A DNA stretch of 64,000 nt, taken from an uncultured Lachnospiraceae bacterium (GTDB lineage Bacteria > Bacillota > Clostridia > Lachnospirales > Lachnospiraceae). How positions within the stretch are numbered: position 1 is the stretch's first letter; each line of letters begins with the position of its first letter. The position numbers were made by a program, and so were the translations under genes. The notes under the pieces are model-generated. The model was not told the origin of the DNA, did not search any database, and worked only from the letters and a program-made list of their open reading frames with translations. The stretch covers positions 1 through 64,000 of the forward strand of contig CANRIV010000004.1 in the NCBI GenBank assembly GCA_947630805.1, written 5' to 3'. Positions 33,579 through 42,836 of the stretch are shown in pieces.

Positions 33579-35027
33579 TTAAACTCCTATCACACGAATG
33601 AGCAGCAGCCATGCTAATCCATAATAAGTAACAGCTGCTACCAAATCATTTATGGTAGAAATCAAAGGCCCTGATGCTACTGCCGGGTCAATATGTATTT
33701 TGTCTAAAAATATTGGAATAATTGTTCCTACAAAACTTGATATCAACATTGCGATTCCAAGTGCTGAGCCAATGCAGCCGGAAATGGCAAAGGAATGTCC
33801 CATCTGTTGCCCCCTGACCAGCCAGAGAAACAATCCTGACAGAATAAATGAAATGAATCCTACAATCATACCGATAAAAAATCCCACTTTGATTTCTTTC
33901 AGAACAAATCCTGCTTTTTCTGCAAAACTTAATTCCTCATCCACCAACACCCGGATGGTTACCGCAAGAGACTGTGTTCCTACATTACCGGACATACCAA
34001 GTATCACAGACTGAAATGTTACAATAATAGGCAGTCCTACAATTACCTTTTCAAACATTCCAATTACGGTAGATACGACCATTCCCAGAATTAAAAGAAC
34101 AATCAGCCATGGAACTCTTTTTCTCAAGCTCTGCCCCAAAGGCTCTTCCAATTCTTCTTCTGCGGCAAGACCGGCAAGCTTTGCATAGTCCTCTCCCATC
34201 TCTTCATCCACTACTTCCAAAAGATCCTGGGAAGTAATAACACCAAGAATGTGCATATCTTTATCCAGAACAGGAATGGAATCCTCGGAATATTCTTTCA
34301 ATTCCTCAATACAGTCATCTACTGTCTCATGGTCATATACATACGGATAAGATGTCGTTACCAGAGATTCCAAGTCCACATACTCTCTGGCCACAATTAA
34401 ATCTGTCAAATCAATTGCGCCATAAAATGTACCATCTTTTTTTACCACATATATAATCGTAATATTGTCATTGTCCGCCGCCTGTTTTACCAGGCTTTTC
34501 ATTGCCTGTTTAATTGTCAGCCCCAACGTCACGGTAACAAAATTTGTTGTCATTTTACTACCGATTTCGTCATCATCATAAGACTGAATCAGGTGTATAT
34601 CTTTTTTTGCTTCTTTATCAATAAGGCGAATCAGCTCTTCGCTGGTCTCATCCTCCAATTCCTCAAGAATATCTACTGCATCATCTGCCTCCATATTCTC
34701 AAGAATCCTCGCCGCAATCTTCGGCTCCAATTCCTCGACAAATTCTGCCGGGTCATCTATATAAGAAAAAATATCAGACACTCTGTCAACGCCCAGAAGT
34801 GCATATAATTTTCTTCTTTCATCGCTCTCTAACGATGTCAACGCGGATGCGATATCATTTTCATGATAATCGCTTAACTTATCCAGTTTTTCAAAATCTG
34901 ATACGTCACTCCGTATAATTTCCAGCAGTTCTTTCTCATAATCTGCTTTCTCCGGAACATGATTTTCTTCCTGCAAAGCGACGTCATTTTCTGGTTTTTT
35001 TTCTTCAAATTTTTCTTCCACTGTCAT
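33579..35027 (-). CDS. mgtE: Magnesium transporter MgtE
   Basis: The 482-aa protein has a cytosolic N domain of helical repeats (about 60-165), a CBS pair (about 170-290) and a five-helix membrane domain (about 320-482) with the conserved SGNVGTQS segment. MgtE is a Mg2+ channel gated by internal Mg2+ at the N/CBS domains. The ATG at 35027 follows AAAAAGGAGGTAT. Its leader is about 190 nt long and holds a 31-codon ORF (35071-35166) but no M-box that I can recognise. Confidence 0.96.
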   Translation of the reverse strand: MTVEEKFEEKKPENDVALQEENHVPEKADYEKELLEIIRSDVSDFEKLDKLSDYHENDIASALTSLESDERRKLYALLGVDRVSDIFSYIDDPAEFVEELEPKIAARILENMEADDAVDILEELEDETSEELIRLIDKEAKKDIHLIQSYDDDEIGSKMTTNFVTVTLGLTIKQAMKSLVKQAADNDNITIIYVVKKDGTFYGAIDLTDLIVAREYVDLESLVTTSYPYVYDHETVDDCIEELKEYSEDSIPVLDKDMHILGVITSQDLLEVVDEEMGEDYAKLAGLAAEEELEEPLGQSLRKRVPWLIVLLILGMVVSTVIGMFEKVIVGLPIIVTFQSVILGMSGNVGTQSLAVTIRVLVDEELSFAEKAGFVLKEIKVGFFIGMIVGFISFILSGLFLWLVRGQQMGHSFAISGCIGSALGIAMLISSFVGTIIPIFLDKIHIDPAVASGPLISTINDLVAAVTYYGLAWLLLIRVIGV

Positions 35028-35070
35028 ATACCTCCTTTTTATTTAAGTTCTGTATATGCGGGAAGTCTGT

Positions 35071-35166
35071 CTATGAAACACAAGAACGAAACGGATGCGG
35101 TGCATCAGTATCGTCTGTATTGTATTCCCCGTGCAAACTTCGCCCATAACTGTCACAACTATCCAT
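35071..35166 (-). CDS. 31-codon leader ORF upstream of mgtE
   Basis: The ATG at 35166 has an AAAGGAGAGCAAA ribosome site of good strength and spacing. The product is a 31-aa hydrophilic peptide whose middle has the acidic/proline segment DDTDAPHP (residues 18-25). It ends 44 bp before mgtE and lies in the same transcript from the promoter at 35223-35252. E. coli MgtL is an acidic/proline leader peptide that senses Mg2+ through ribosome destabilisation; the resemblance in composition and context is striking, but it is not homology. A short independent protein is the alternative. Confidence 0.5.
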   Translation of the reverse strand: MDSCDSYGRSLHGEYNTDDTDAPHPFRSCVS

Positions 35167-35222
35167 TTTGCTCTCCTTTCCTGATATCATAATAATTAGA
35201 GTTTCATTTCTCCTGCCCGGAT

Positions 35223-35252
35223 ACTTTAACATTTATTTTTATAAGATGTCAA
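35223..35252 (-). promoter_or_regulatory. Promoter of the leader ORF-mgtE transcript
   Basis: TTGACA (35247-35252), 18 bp, TAAAGT (35223-35228) on the minus strand. The start would be near 35216, giving a 190-nt leader. Confidence 0.65.
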
Positions 35253-35278
35253 CCTTATTTGCCCTAATTTTTCAGATT

Positions 35279-36700
35279 TTATTCTACTTTATGCACTTTT
35301 ATCATATTTGTGGTCCCGGACCTTCCGATTGGGACCCCGGATGTGATTACTACAATATCATCTGTGTCCACCAGGCCTTTTTCTTTTGCCACCTCGACTG
35401 CATAGTCAAAAAGTTCAAGAACATCCTCTTTTTCTTTCAACAGTACCGGGGTAACTCCCCATGACATATTCAACTGTCTGCACACTTTTTCTTCTGTGCT
35501 TCCGGCAGTAATCATACAGTCCGGACGAAACCGGGAAATCATACGCGCCGATCTTCCTGATTTTGTTACAGTCAAAATTGACTTGGCATTCAAGTCATAA
35601 GCAGTAGTACATGTGGCGTGACAAACTGCCTCTGTGATATCTTTACTGTATTTTTTCTGTGTCGTAAAAAATCTATGCTTATAATCTACATCCATCTCTG
35701 TGCGCTCTGCAATTTTTACCATCGTTTTTAAAGCTTCCACCGGATATTTGCCTGCAGCAGTCTCTCCGGAAAGCATAATGGCGCTGGTACCATCATAAAC
35801 CGCATTCGCTACATCCGTAGTTTCCGCTCTGGTAGGTCTTGGATTGTTCATCATAGAATCTAACATCTGTGTGGCAGTAATTACCTGCTTGCCCGCTTCA
35901 TAAACTTTTCGGATAATCATTTTCTGGATAACAGGGACCTCTTCTTCCGGAAGCTCTACTCCCATGTCGCCTCGTGCAATCATAATAGCATCTGCTTCTT
36001 CTATAATATTATCAATATTCAGAATCCCCTCACTGTTTTCTATTTTTGCAATAATATTTATGTTGTTTCCCCCATTGTCGTCCAAAAGTTTTCTGATGGT
36101 TTTTACATCCTCGGCTGTTCTTACAAAAGAAGCCGCAACGAAATCAATGTCCTGCCTGATTCCAAAAATAATGTCACTTTGATCCTGCTCACTCATATAT
36201 TCCATATTCAAATGAATATCCGGTACATTCACGCCTTTGTGATTAGAAATCTTACCATCATTTTTTATTTGGCAGATAATATCTGTTCCCTCTATCTTTA
36301 AAACCTCCATTTTGACAAGACCATCATCAATTAATATTACCGTTCCCGGTTTTACATCTTGATATAAACCTTTAAAAGTAATGTTTACTTCCTCTTGATT
36401 TCCTTCCACCTGCCGGTCTCCCACCAGACGAAACAGCTGTCCTGCTTTCACATGGATTACCCCTTCTTTAAAAGTTCCCGTTCTTATTTCAGGACCCTTT
36501 GTATCCAGAAGCAACGCCACAGGTCTGTCGCATTTTTTCCGCAATTCCTTAACTTTATCCATTCTGATTTTATGATCTTCATGTGTTCCATGGGAAAAAT
36601 TACACCGTGCTACATTCATTCCATTTTGAATCAATGCTTCCAATATTTCATCATTATCTGTTGCCGGTCCCAATGTACACACAATCTTTGTCTTTCTCAT
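35279..36700 (-). CDS. pyk: Pyruvate kinase
   Basis: Converts PEP and ADP to pyruvate and ATP, the last step of glycolysis. The start MRKTKIVCTLGPAT, the IARGDMGVELP motif near residue 245 and the MLSGETAAGKYP segment near 310 are diagnostic. The ATG at 36700 follows AAAGGAGATGCGAAA and gives 473 aa; an upstream in-frame ATG at 36763 has no ribosome site. The C-terminus ends after the third domain, without the extra PEP-utiliser domain found in some Firmicutes. It is a single gene. Confidence 0.97.
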   Translation of the reverse strand: MRKTKIVCTLGPATDNDEILEALIQNGMNVARCNFSHGTHEDHKIRMDKVKELRKKCDRPVALLLDTKGPEIRTGTFKEGVIHVKAGQLFRLVGDRQVEGNQEEVNITFKGLYQDVKPGTVILIDDGLVKMEVLKIEGTDIICQIKNDGKISNHKGVNVPDIHLNMEYMSEQDQSDIIFGIRQDIDFVAASFVRTAEDVKTIRKLLDDNGGNNINIIAKIENSEGILNIDNIIEEADAIMIARGDMGVELPEEEVPVIQKMIIRKVYEAGKQVITATQMLDSMMNNPRPTRAETTDVANAVYDGTSAIMLSGETAAGKYPVEALKTMVKIAERTEMDVDYKHRFFTTQKKYSKDITEAVCHATCTTAYDLNAKSILTVTKSGRSARMISRFRPDCMITAGSTEEKVCRQLNMSWGVTPVLLKEKEDVLELFDYAVEVAKEKGLVDTDDIVVITSGVPIGRSGTTNMIKVHKVE

Positions 36701-36910
36701 TTTCGCATCTCCTTTATCTTTCCTACCATAAATTACTATAACAATCTGTTTCCTTTGATACAAGTAAATTTTTCTATTATTTTCTTTTATTATTTTTTAC
36801 CTGCCACCTGCCATTATACGAGATTTTTCATTTTTATTTCTTTTTTTTATTTTTGGAAAAATTTTCTATGTACATTTTCTGTTATTTAGCATATGATATC
36901 TACGGAAGTC

Positions 36911-37045
36911 ATATCCTATACCGTTTCAGAAGTTATAGAATATGAAACACATCAAGTGTTTCATATTCGTATTTGACCAGGTCCGCCAGGAGCGTGCTTT
37001 GCGAAGCAAAGTTTTGAAACGGTTATCTTTTACCGTTTCAAAAGT
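36911..37045 (-). repeat. 112-bp dispersed repeat, copy B plus truncated second unit
   Basis: On the minus strand one full unit (37045 down to 36934) is followed immediately by about 23 nt of the next unit (36933-36911), so the locus is tandem with a truncated second copy. The palindromes are as in copies A, C and D. It lies between the divergent pyk and HD genes. It ends 20 bp before the HD-gene start, so it must form part of that gene's leader or promoter. Confidence 0.85.
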
Positions 37046-37065
37046 TATAGAAGATGAGGGATTTT

Positions 37066-37524
37066 ATGAATTATAGAGAAGAATTTATCAGCATTATCAA
37101 ACCAATTCTCAAAGAAGGAAATATAAAGCAGATGGAGCAATATATCCAGCACCGCTCCACAACTACTTTAGAACATTGTATTGCTGTATCTTATATCAGC
37201 TTCTGTATTGCAAAAAAATGGCATATCAAATGCGATTATTTCAGTCTGGTAAGAGGTGCACTGCTGCATGATTATTTTTTATATGACTGGCATGAAAAAG
37301 ACGACTCACACAAATGGCACGGTTTTAATCATGCACGCAAAGCCTTACAAAATGCTGTAGAAGATTTTGACTTAACTGAGATTGAAAAAGATATCATTTC
37401 AAAGCATATGTTTCCTTTAAACATTCAACTGCCAAAATACCGTGAAAGTTATATTGTGTGCATGGCAGATAAGATTTGCTCTTCCTATGAAGTCTGCTTT
37501 GGATGTGCGTGTTTTGCCATATAA
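37066..37524 (+). CDS. HD-domain protein
   Basis: The 152-aa protein has an HD phosphohydrolase fold: LEHC (first His), the HD pair in ALLHDYFLYDW (near residue 70) and DxxxS-type ADKICS near the end. It is like small HD proteins that act on nucleotides, but the substrate is unknown. The ATG at 37066 with GAGGG 5 nt upstream is better placed than the ATG at 37054. Its 5' region lies against repeat copy B. It is transcribed on the plus strand and ended by the terminator at 37545-37615. Confidence 0.85.
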   Translation: MNYREEFISIIKPILKEGNIKQMEQYIQHRSTTTLEHCIAVSYISFCIAKKWHIKCDYFSLVRGALLHDYFLYDWHEKDDSHKWHGFNHARKALQNAVEDFDLTEIEKDIISKHMFPLNIQLPKYRESYIVCMADKICSSYEVCFGCACFAI

Positions 37525-37544
37525 AAAACAATTTCTTATTACAT

Positions 37545-37615
37545 AAAAAGAGTGTCCCAACCGTTCGTATCCTGACGATACCAACTCTAATCTTGTTTGG
37601 GACACTCTTTTTTTT
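37545..37615 (+). terminator. Long-loop bidirectional terminator
   Basis: AAAAGAGTGTCCCAA and TTGGGACACTCTTTT arms enclose 37 nt that hold a small CGTATC-CTGA-CGATAC-type hairpin. A and T tracts on both sides let it serve the convergent HD and GH81 genes. Confidence 0.85.
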
Positions 37616-37627
37616 ATGATTTCATTG

Positions 37628-40600
37628 CTATTTCTTTTTTATTATGATTTTCTTTCTCCTGCTCCACTTACCATAATATTTTTTACCATTCACAATCCGA
37701 TAAGCTTTCACTTTTACATAATATTTTTTATTTGCTTTCAACTTCTTCAGTTTGAAAATACGCTTTTTTACTATTTTTGTTTTTGTATATTTTTTGCCAA
37801 ACTTTTTCCTGGTAGAATACCGGACTTTGTAGCCATTTACCTTTTTCAATTTTTTAAGCGTAATTTTAACTTTATGAATTCCTAATTTCTTAATTTTTTT
37901 GATTCGGGCTTTTTTTACGGAAATATTTTTTCCGACAGTATTCTGTTCCGGTTTGGTTGTTATTTCAGATATCTCTGGCGTATTTGTCGTATTTTCATAA
38001 TCTGCATCAGATATGTCCGGCACCGTAGTAACGGGAGTATTGCTCTCTAAAGGATCTTTTTTATCTGTAACACTCTCGGAAGGTTTCGGTAAAATTTCCG
38101 TGCAGCTAGGTGTTTCCGTGCTTACATTCTCTTCTGACTTATGAGATGTGGTCGGCGGCGTATCAACGGAAGAATCTTCTCCCTGTACTTTTACCATACC
38201 GGTTACCCCTTCCGATTCTATCCCGTTCAACAATGCTGTCACTTTTACCGTATGATATCCTTTTGGAATCTGTTCCAATATATAAGTCCCGGCAGAGACA
38301 TTAGATCTGACAACATGATTGTCTACATAAATATGGTAAACCTGACCTTTGTCACTCTGCTCTTTGGATTCCCGAAATGTGACAATAATCTGGTTTGCAG
38401 CCGGAGTTCCCACTACCAATCCTAACGCTTCTGTTGGAAGATTTGGGTTCGCCGTAGCGATTTCCCCTTCATAGTCAGAAAGATTTGGAGCGCCGGAAGG
38501 ATTTCCATATTTTACAATAATATAAACCTGCTTTCCACCACTTACGATTTTTATCGTATTCCAGGAATCTTTAGCAAGTGTTGGAATCTGAAGGTTATAA
38601 ACTCCTCTTAAAATATTGCCGGGTGATAACTGCTGATTCAGATATCCTGTCGTATTACTGCTGTCATAATCTCCGCTGTACACGATATAAAATGTCCTGT
38701 TGCCATCCAACAGTTGAATATTGGCAATATTAAATTCATCCTGCAGTACATAGTAAGAAATTTCATATCCATCATAAGAGCCCAGCTTTGTATAATTACT
38801 CGTATCCTGTCCCTTCTGTGTCTCATCTATCGGAACAATATCATAATATAGTTTTAACAGCAGACTCCCATCTGCTACTGCTTTTCCCTGTAACACAGTA
38901 CCATTCACATTTTCATTTAATTTGTATCCTTCAATTTTTTTCGGTACGGCCGTTACCTGGCTGTCAACTTTTGCAGACTTGGTTTCTGTCTGGAATAACT
39001 CATATTCTCCATTTTCATTTTGCAGATAATGCTCTATTTTATAATTGCACTTTCCGGAAACTTCTCCTTCAGAAGAAGATAACAGTTGTCCCGGCTCCAC
39101 CATAAAAACAGCTCCATCAGAGAACGATACACTCTTTGCTTCATTAGATGGATTATAAGCTACATATGTAACATTGCCATCTTCATCTTTCAGGGTTGTT
39201 GCAAGAGGATTATCACTGGTAACTGTTAAATCCGGCGTACCGGCTTTGTCCAATGCCATGATATAATGATAAGCTCTCGCTTTAGAGTCTCCGGCTTCTG
39301 GAGGACATGAATCATCAAAATATTCCAGTGCCTGCTGTGGGTCTGCAATCGCAAGATAAGAACTCCACAGTTCATTCCATCGCTTAGTATCCTTATCATT
39401 TTCATTATATCTTGACTCATTGCTGTTTGCACTCTTCCAATTGGTAACAATATAATCTTTATTTTTTGCAAGGTACAGGGAAGCCGAGGTCATTGGCAGC
39501 AGATTAATTCCCTGTATCTGTAGTGGCTCTGCCGTCCACCATGTCGCATATGTGTATTTTCCACCCCATACCATAGATGCCTGTGCATATTTTGGCAGAG
39601 AACTGTCGCTTGGAGATATTTTTTTAAATTTTGCATCCAATACATCTTGGTCCACATCAAACCAATAATTATTTACCGCTGAAATTTCCGTCTGATACAA
39701 ATATACACCCAAATCTGTAAGTTTCTGGTTCCGGGTGGCCTCTCCCCACAGAATTAAAGCAGCCCAGGCATTGATTGCTTCAGAACTTGACTCCTGATTG
39801 TTTCCATCTGCAAAATTGGCATGTCCTGATGCCCAGGAATGTCCTTCATAAGTAGAAAAATAACGGAGAAATGGATATCGCGCATCCGGGCTGTTTTTCT
39901 CATAGGTGGCAATATCACCAATCAGTTCTTCTACAATATTACCATACTTCTGCACAAAAGAAGGATCTCTCAATGCCACCTGTGCAGATGCCTGTATAAA
40001 ATATCCATAATGGAAATGATGGTCTGTCATGCCATCAACTGTATAATAAGACTGTGGAAAACCAAAGAGACTTCCCACTTCTTTGTCGTAGTAAAAATAT
40101 TTATCCTCTTCTGTGCCTGCCGCAGTATACCAGTCAGCCAATTCTTTTTCTATCGCCATAAGGAGTTTGTTCGCCGCATCCATATCGCCACATTCTTCCG
40201 CTGCCTGCATTACCTGAAGTGCCCGGTTTAATTTTTTACCTGTGTCATATGTATTTTCATCATAACTCTCTTTGGTCAGCTCTGTTTCCGTAGGTCCATA
40301 CTGATTCATAAATTCATCTACATATTCCTGAAGCTGTGGTTTGTCAGCCTCTTCAATAGATGGCATGGATGGAAGAATTCCGGAATAAGTAAGAACTGTA
40401 TGATAACTGCTTCCTGCAATATATTTCATCGTTCCTCGGATGGTCCGTGTAGTATTGGACAGATAAGTATATCCACTCATATTTTTGTACTGATGCGGAA
40501 GAATCCCCATAATGGTGCCATCTGCTTTACTCTCCGGCTTTTTATCCACCTCATAACTATATGTCGTCGTAACAGTTCCCATGCTTCTGTCATATACAAA

Positions 40601-41635
40601 TGAAGTTTTCGTATCTGTAATATAATTGTAGGCATATTTTTCATACTCTAACGCAATATTTTCTGCAAGAGTATCGTTTTGTCCGGAAGTCTCGCACAAA
40701 TAGGCCAGCGTCAGGTAAGCTCTGTCATTTCCCGGAAATCTGGCAGTCAAATGTCCCATATGGTTGTCCGCATAGGAGGCCGTCGCATCTGCTTGAATCC
40801 ATGTCGTACCCTGCGGAACATAAAGAGCATAATAATCATAATCTCCATAACCAGTTACCAAATCCTGATTGTCATATACTCTTACGACCAGCATGGTAGA
40901 ATTTGAAATATCCGTTCCATTATAATATGTAATTGCACTTGGCAGATTTCTATTTCGCTTAACTGTCATGGAAGTGTTTCCATGCAGTTGGAAAAATGAA
41001 AACGGACTTCCCTGGGTCATCGTAGTTTTCAGATAATGTGACGCATCTCTTCTGCTTTCCATTACCACATCAGTTGACCATTCACTCACTTTATCAACTT
41101 TTGAACTGGAAAAAGTATCATCCATCCCAATCAAAAAATCAGACAAGTCGCCATTTTCCGGCTGATTCATAAACAATGTGCTTGTGTATGTATCCTCGAC
41201 GGAAACAGTTGTCGGTTTTGTAACGAACATTCCATTGGCATTGGCCACATAAGACATTGGTATGGCATATACGCTGTTTCCAAAAGCATTACTGGAATAA
41301 TTCCATGCCATAGATGTCGAAAATCCTCCAATATCAATCGGTCCTGTAGTATTGTCATAATTTTCCGTCGTCCATCGGAATGTTCCTTTGTTTGCCCTTG
41401 TTGGCAGTTTATCCAGCAGCATTTTATTCGTCTGTACTACATCCTTGTTTCCGTCCCAGTAAGACCATGTGCCTGTCACTTTCGTCGCCAAACTGCCTTC
41501 ATAAGAAGTTTCCGCTGCATTGATTTTTCGCAGAGATGTTCCCGTGCATTGTGTTATCTCTCCCAAATCAAATGGCATTGCTGTCAGAATCACAACCAGT
41601 ACAAGAGCTGTTCCTCTCTTAAATTTCCCTTTCAT
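37628..41635 (-). CDS. Secreted GH81 endo-beta-1,3-glucanase with MucBP-like and lysine-rich FN3 modules
   Basis: The 1335-aa protein has a signal peptide (about 1-28) and a GH81 catalytic domain (about 60-790) with DHHFHYGYF near residue 538 and EGHSWASGHANFADGNNQES near 610, where the catalytic acids lie. A MucBP-like repeat follows near 860-930, then two beta-rich modules, a T/S/P-rich linker, and a C-terminal lysine-rich FN3-type domain from about 1236. GH81 enzymes cut beta-1,3-glucan (laminarin, yeast glucan). There is no LPXTG sorting motif or SLH domain; the basic FN3 may bind the anionic wall. The ATG at 41635 follows ACAGGAGGAAAATT. Confidence 0.93.
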   Translation of the reverse strand: MKGKFKRGTALVLVVILTAMPFDLGEITQCTGTSLRKINAAETSYEGSLATKVTGTWSYWDGNKDVVQTNKMLLDKLPTRANKGTFRWTTENYDNTTGPIDIGGFSTSMAWNYSSNAFGNSVYAIPMSYVANANGMFVTKPTTVSVEDTYTSTLFMNQPENGDLSDFLIGMDDTFSSSKVDKVSEWSTDVVMESRRDASHYLKTTMTQGSPFSFFQLHGNTSMTVKRNRNLPSAITYYNGTDISNSTMLVVRVYDNQDLVTGYGDYDYYALYVPQGTTWIQADATASYADNHMGHLTARFPGNDRAYLTLAYLCETSGQNDTLAENIALEYEKYAYNYITDTKTSFVYDRSMGTVTTTYSYEVDKKPESKADGTIMGILPHQYKNMSGYTYLSNTTRTIRGTMKYIAGSSYHTVLTYSGILPSMPSIEEADKPQLQEYVDEFMNQYGPTETELTKESYDENTYDTGKKLNRALQVMQAAEECGDMDAANKLLMAIEKELADWYTAAGTEEDKYFYYDKEVGSLFGFPQSYYTVDGMTDHHFHYGYFIQASAQVALRDPSFVQKYGNIVEELIGDIATYEKNSPDARYPFLRYFSTYEGHSWASGHANFADGNNQESSSEAINAWAALILWGEATRNQKLTDLGVYLYQTEISAVNNYWFDVDQDVLDAKFKKISPSDSSLPKYAQASMVWGGKYTYATWWTAEPLQIQGINLLPMTSASLYLAKNKDYIVTNWKSANSNESRYNENDKDTKRWNELWSSYLAIADPQQALEYFDDSCPPEAGDSKARAYHYIMALDKAGTPDLTVTSDNPLATTLKDEDGNVTYVAYNPSNEAKSVSFSDGAVFMVEPGQLLSSSEGEVSGKCNYKIEHYLQNENGEYELFQTETKSAKVDSQVTAVPKKIEGYKLNENVNGTVLQGKAVADGSLLLKLYYDIVPIDETQKGQDTSNYTKLGSYDGYEISYYVLQDEFNIANIQLLDGNRTFYIVYSGDYDSSNTTGYLNQQLSPGNILRGVYNLQIPTLAKDSWNTIKIVSGGKQVYIIVKYGNPSGAPNLSDYEGEIATANPNLPTEALGLVVGTPAANQIIVTFRESKEQSDKGQVYHIYVDNHVVRSNVSAGTYILEQIPKGYHTVKVTALLNGIESEGVTGMVKVQGEDSSVDTPPTTSHKSEENVSTETPSCTEILPKPSESVTDKKDPLESNTPVTTVPDISDADYENTTNTPEISEITTKPEQNTVGKNISVKKARIKKIKKLGIHKVKITLKKLKKVNGYKVRYSTRKKFGKKYTKTKIVKKRIFKLKKLKANKKYYVKVKAYRIVNGKKYYGKWSRRKKIIIKKK

Positions 41636-41693
41636 AATTTTCCTCCTGTGTATTATTTTCCTCCCGTATATTTTTTTTGTTTTTCATCTGACT

Positions 41694-41734
41694 GATATCT
41701 GCAGTTTCCGCCCATCATTTTTTTTGCAGATATC
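41694..41734. repeat. Perfect inverted repeat between GH81 and the TVP38 gene
   Basis: GATATCTGCA and TGCAGATATC arms flank 21 nt containing a T-run. It lies just after the TVP38/DedA gene stop. It may act as a terminator with a weak T-tract or as a binding site. Confidence 0.5.
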
Positions 41735-41736
41735 TT

Positions 41737-42492
41737 TTATTTATTGTGAATTTTGCATATTAATTTATATGCTATCGTACCTAAAATACTAATTCCTAAG
41801 ATAATAAAAAATACAATAAGTGCCATTTTATACTGTCTGGTCCCCAACGCATGTCCTCCCATGGCAGAAACAATAATCGCCGGTAATCTGGCAATCGTAG
41901 AAATAACCAGCCATGTGGAAAGTTTAATGTCTGTAAGACCCATAAAATATGAAATTAAATCTTTTGGCATCCCCGGAATTAAAAAGATAATAAAAACAAG
42001 TATATTCCGTTTCCGTCCGTTTTGTAAAAATTTTAAAGATCTTATCTTTTCAATCGGGAAAAAAGCTTCTACAAACTTTACTCCAAAGCTTCTGACAAAC
42101 CAAAATACCAACGTGCATCCTACAATGGATCCAATCGTACATAGAATGGAAGCCTCCACTGCTCCAAAGGCATAACCGGCTCCGATTTCCATGGCTCCTC
42201 CCGGTACTATCGCCACAATAATCTGGAACGCCATCGCTCCAATACAGACCAGCCATCCCCACATTCCAAAACCGGCCACCCATTCTTGAAACATTTCAGG
42301 TTTTTTTAAAAATTTTAGAATAGGCAGTGAGATTGCAACGGAAAGTGTCAAAAACATAAGCAGACCCACAATGCTGATAATCCGTCTTCTGCGAACTGCA
42401 GTTTTATCTGAATTGTAATCGCTATCCTTTTTTTTACTTTCTATCTCTGTATCCGCTACCGTCTTTGAACAGCTATCTTTCTTTTCTATCAT
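41737..42492 (-). CDS. TVP38/TMEM64 (DedA-like) family membrane protein
   Basis: The 251-aa protein has a polar N-terminus and five or six membrane segments. Signatures are the FGAVEASILCTIGSIVG segment near residue 130 and PGMPKDLISYFMGLTDI near 178. The family is implicated in lipid-carrier or membrane homeostasis, but its molecular role here is unknown. The ATG at 42492 follows AGAGGAGACAT. Two tandem dispersed repeats lie directly upstream. Confidence 0.9.
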   Translation of the reverse strand: MIEKKDSCSKTVADTEIESKKKDSDYNSDKTAVRRRRIISIVGLLMFLTLSVAISLPILKFLKKPEMFQEWVAGFGMWGWLVCIGAMAFQIIVAIVPGGAMEIGAGYAFGAVEASILCTIGSIVGCTLVFWFVRSFGVKFVEAFFPIEKIRSLKFLQNGRKRNILVFIIFLIPGMPKDLISYFMGLTDIKLSTWLVISTIARLPAIIVSAMGGHALGTRQYKMALIVFFIILGISILGTIAYKLICKIHNK

Positions 42493-42567
42493 ATGTCTCC
42501 TCTGAATCCTCTTTTAGATTTTATTTTTTCCTGTGAATCCTATTATATTCATATCCTATATGGGATA

Positions 42568-42679
42568 ACTTCTGAAACGGTAAAGGATAACCGTTTCAAA
42601 ACTTTGCTTCGCAAAGCACGTTCCTGACGGACCTGGTCAAGTACGATTATGAAACACTTGATGTGTTTCATAATCTATA
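42568..42679 (+). repeat. 112-bp dispersed repeat, copy C
   Basis: Full unit, ACTTCTGAAACGG to CATAATCTATA, directly followed by copy D. Copies C and D agree over about 89 bp at all but about two positions, implying a recent duplication. It lies between uppP and the TVP38 gene. Confidence 0.88.
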
Positions 42680-42768
42680 ACTTCTGAAACGGTAAAGGAT
42701 AACCGTTTCAAAACTTTGCTTCGCAAAGCACGTTCCTGACGAACCTGGTCAAGTACAATTATGAAACA
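42680..42768 (+). repeat. 112-bp dispersed repeat, copy D (truncated)
   Basis: This unit repeats copy C but stops after GAAAC in the third palindrome, which therefore is not closed. It differs from C by GACGAACC for GACGGACC and TACAATT for TACGATT. Confidence 0.85.
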
Positions 42769-42836
42769 AATCTTCAAAAAAAGTATAGCATAATACATTT
42801 GAATTGCTATGATTTACATAAAATATTTACAAAAAT

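Noticed and set aside
35028-35216. M-box riboswitch in front of mgtE
   Set aside because: The leader does not contain the conserved M-box blocks and is largely occupied by a short ORF with a good ribosome site.
37545-37615. Inverted repeat read as insertion-sequence ends
   Set aside because: The arms carry A and T tracts and lie between two convergent genes, which fits a shared terminator; there is no transposase.
27087-42768. CRISPR-like array from the repeated units
   Set aside because: The units are 112 bp with no unique spacers between them, lie at separated loci, and no cas genes are in the window.
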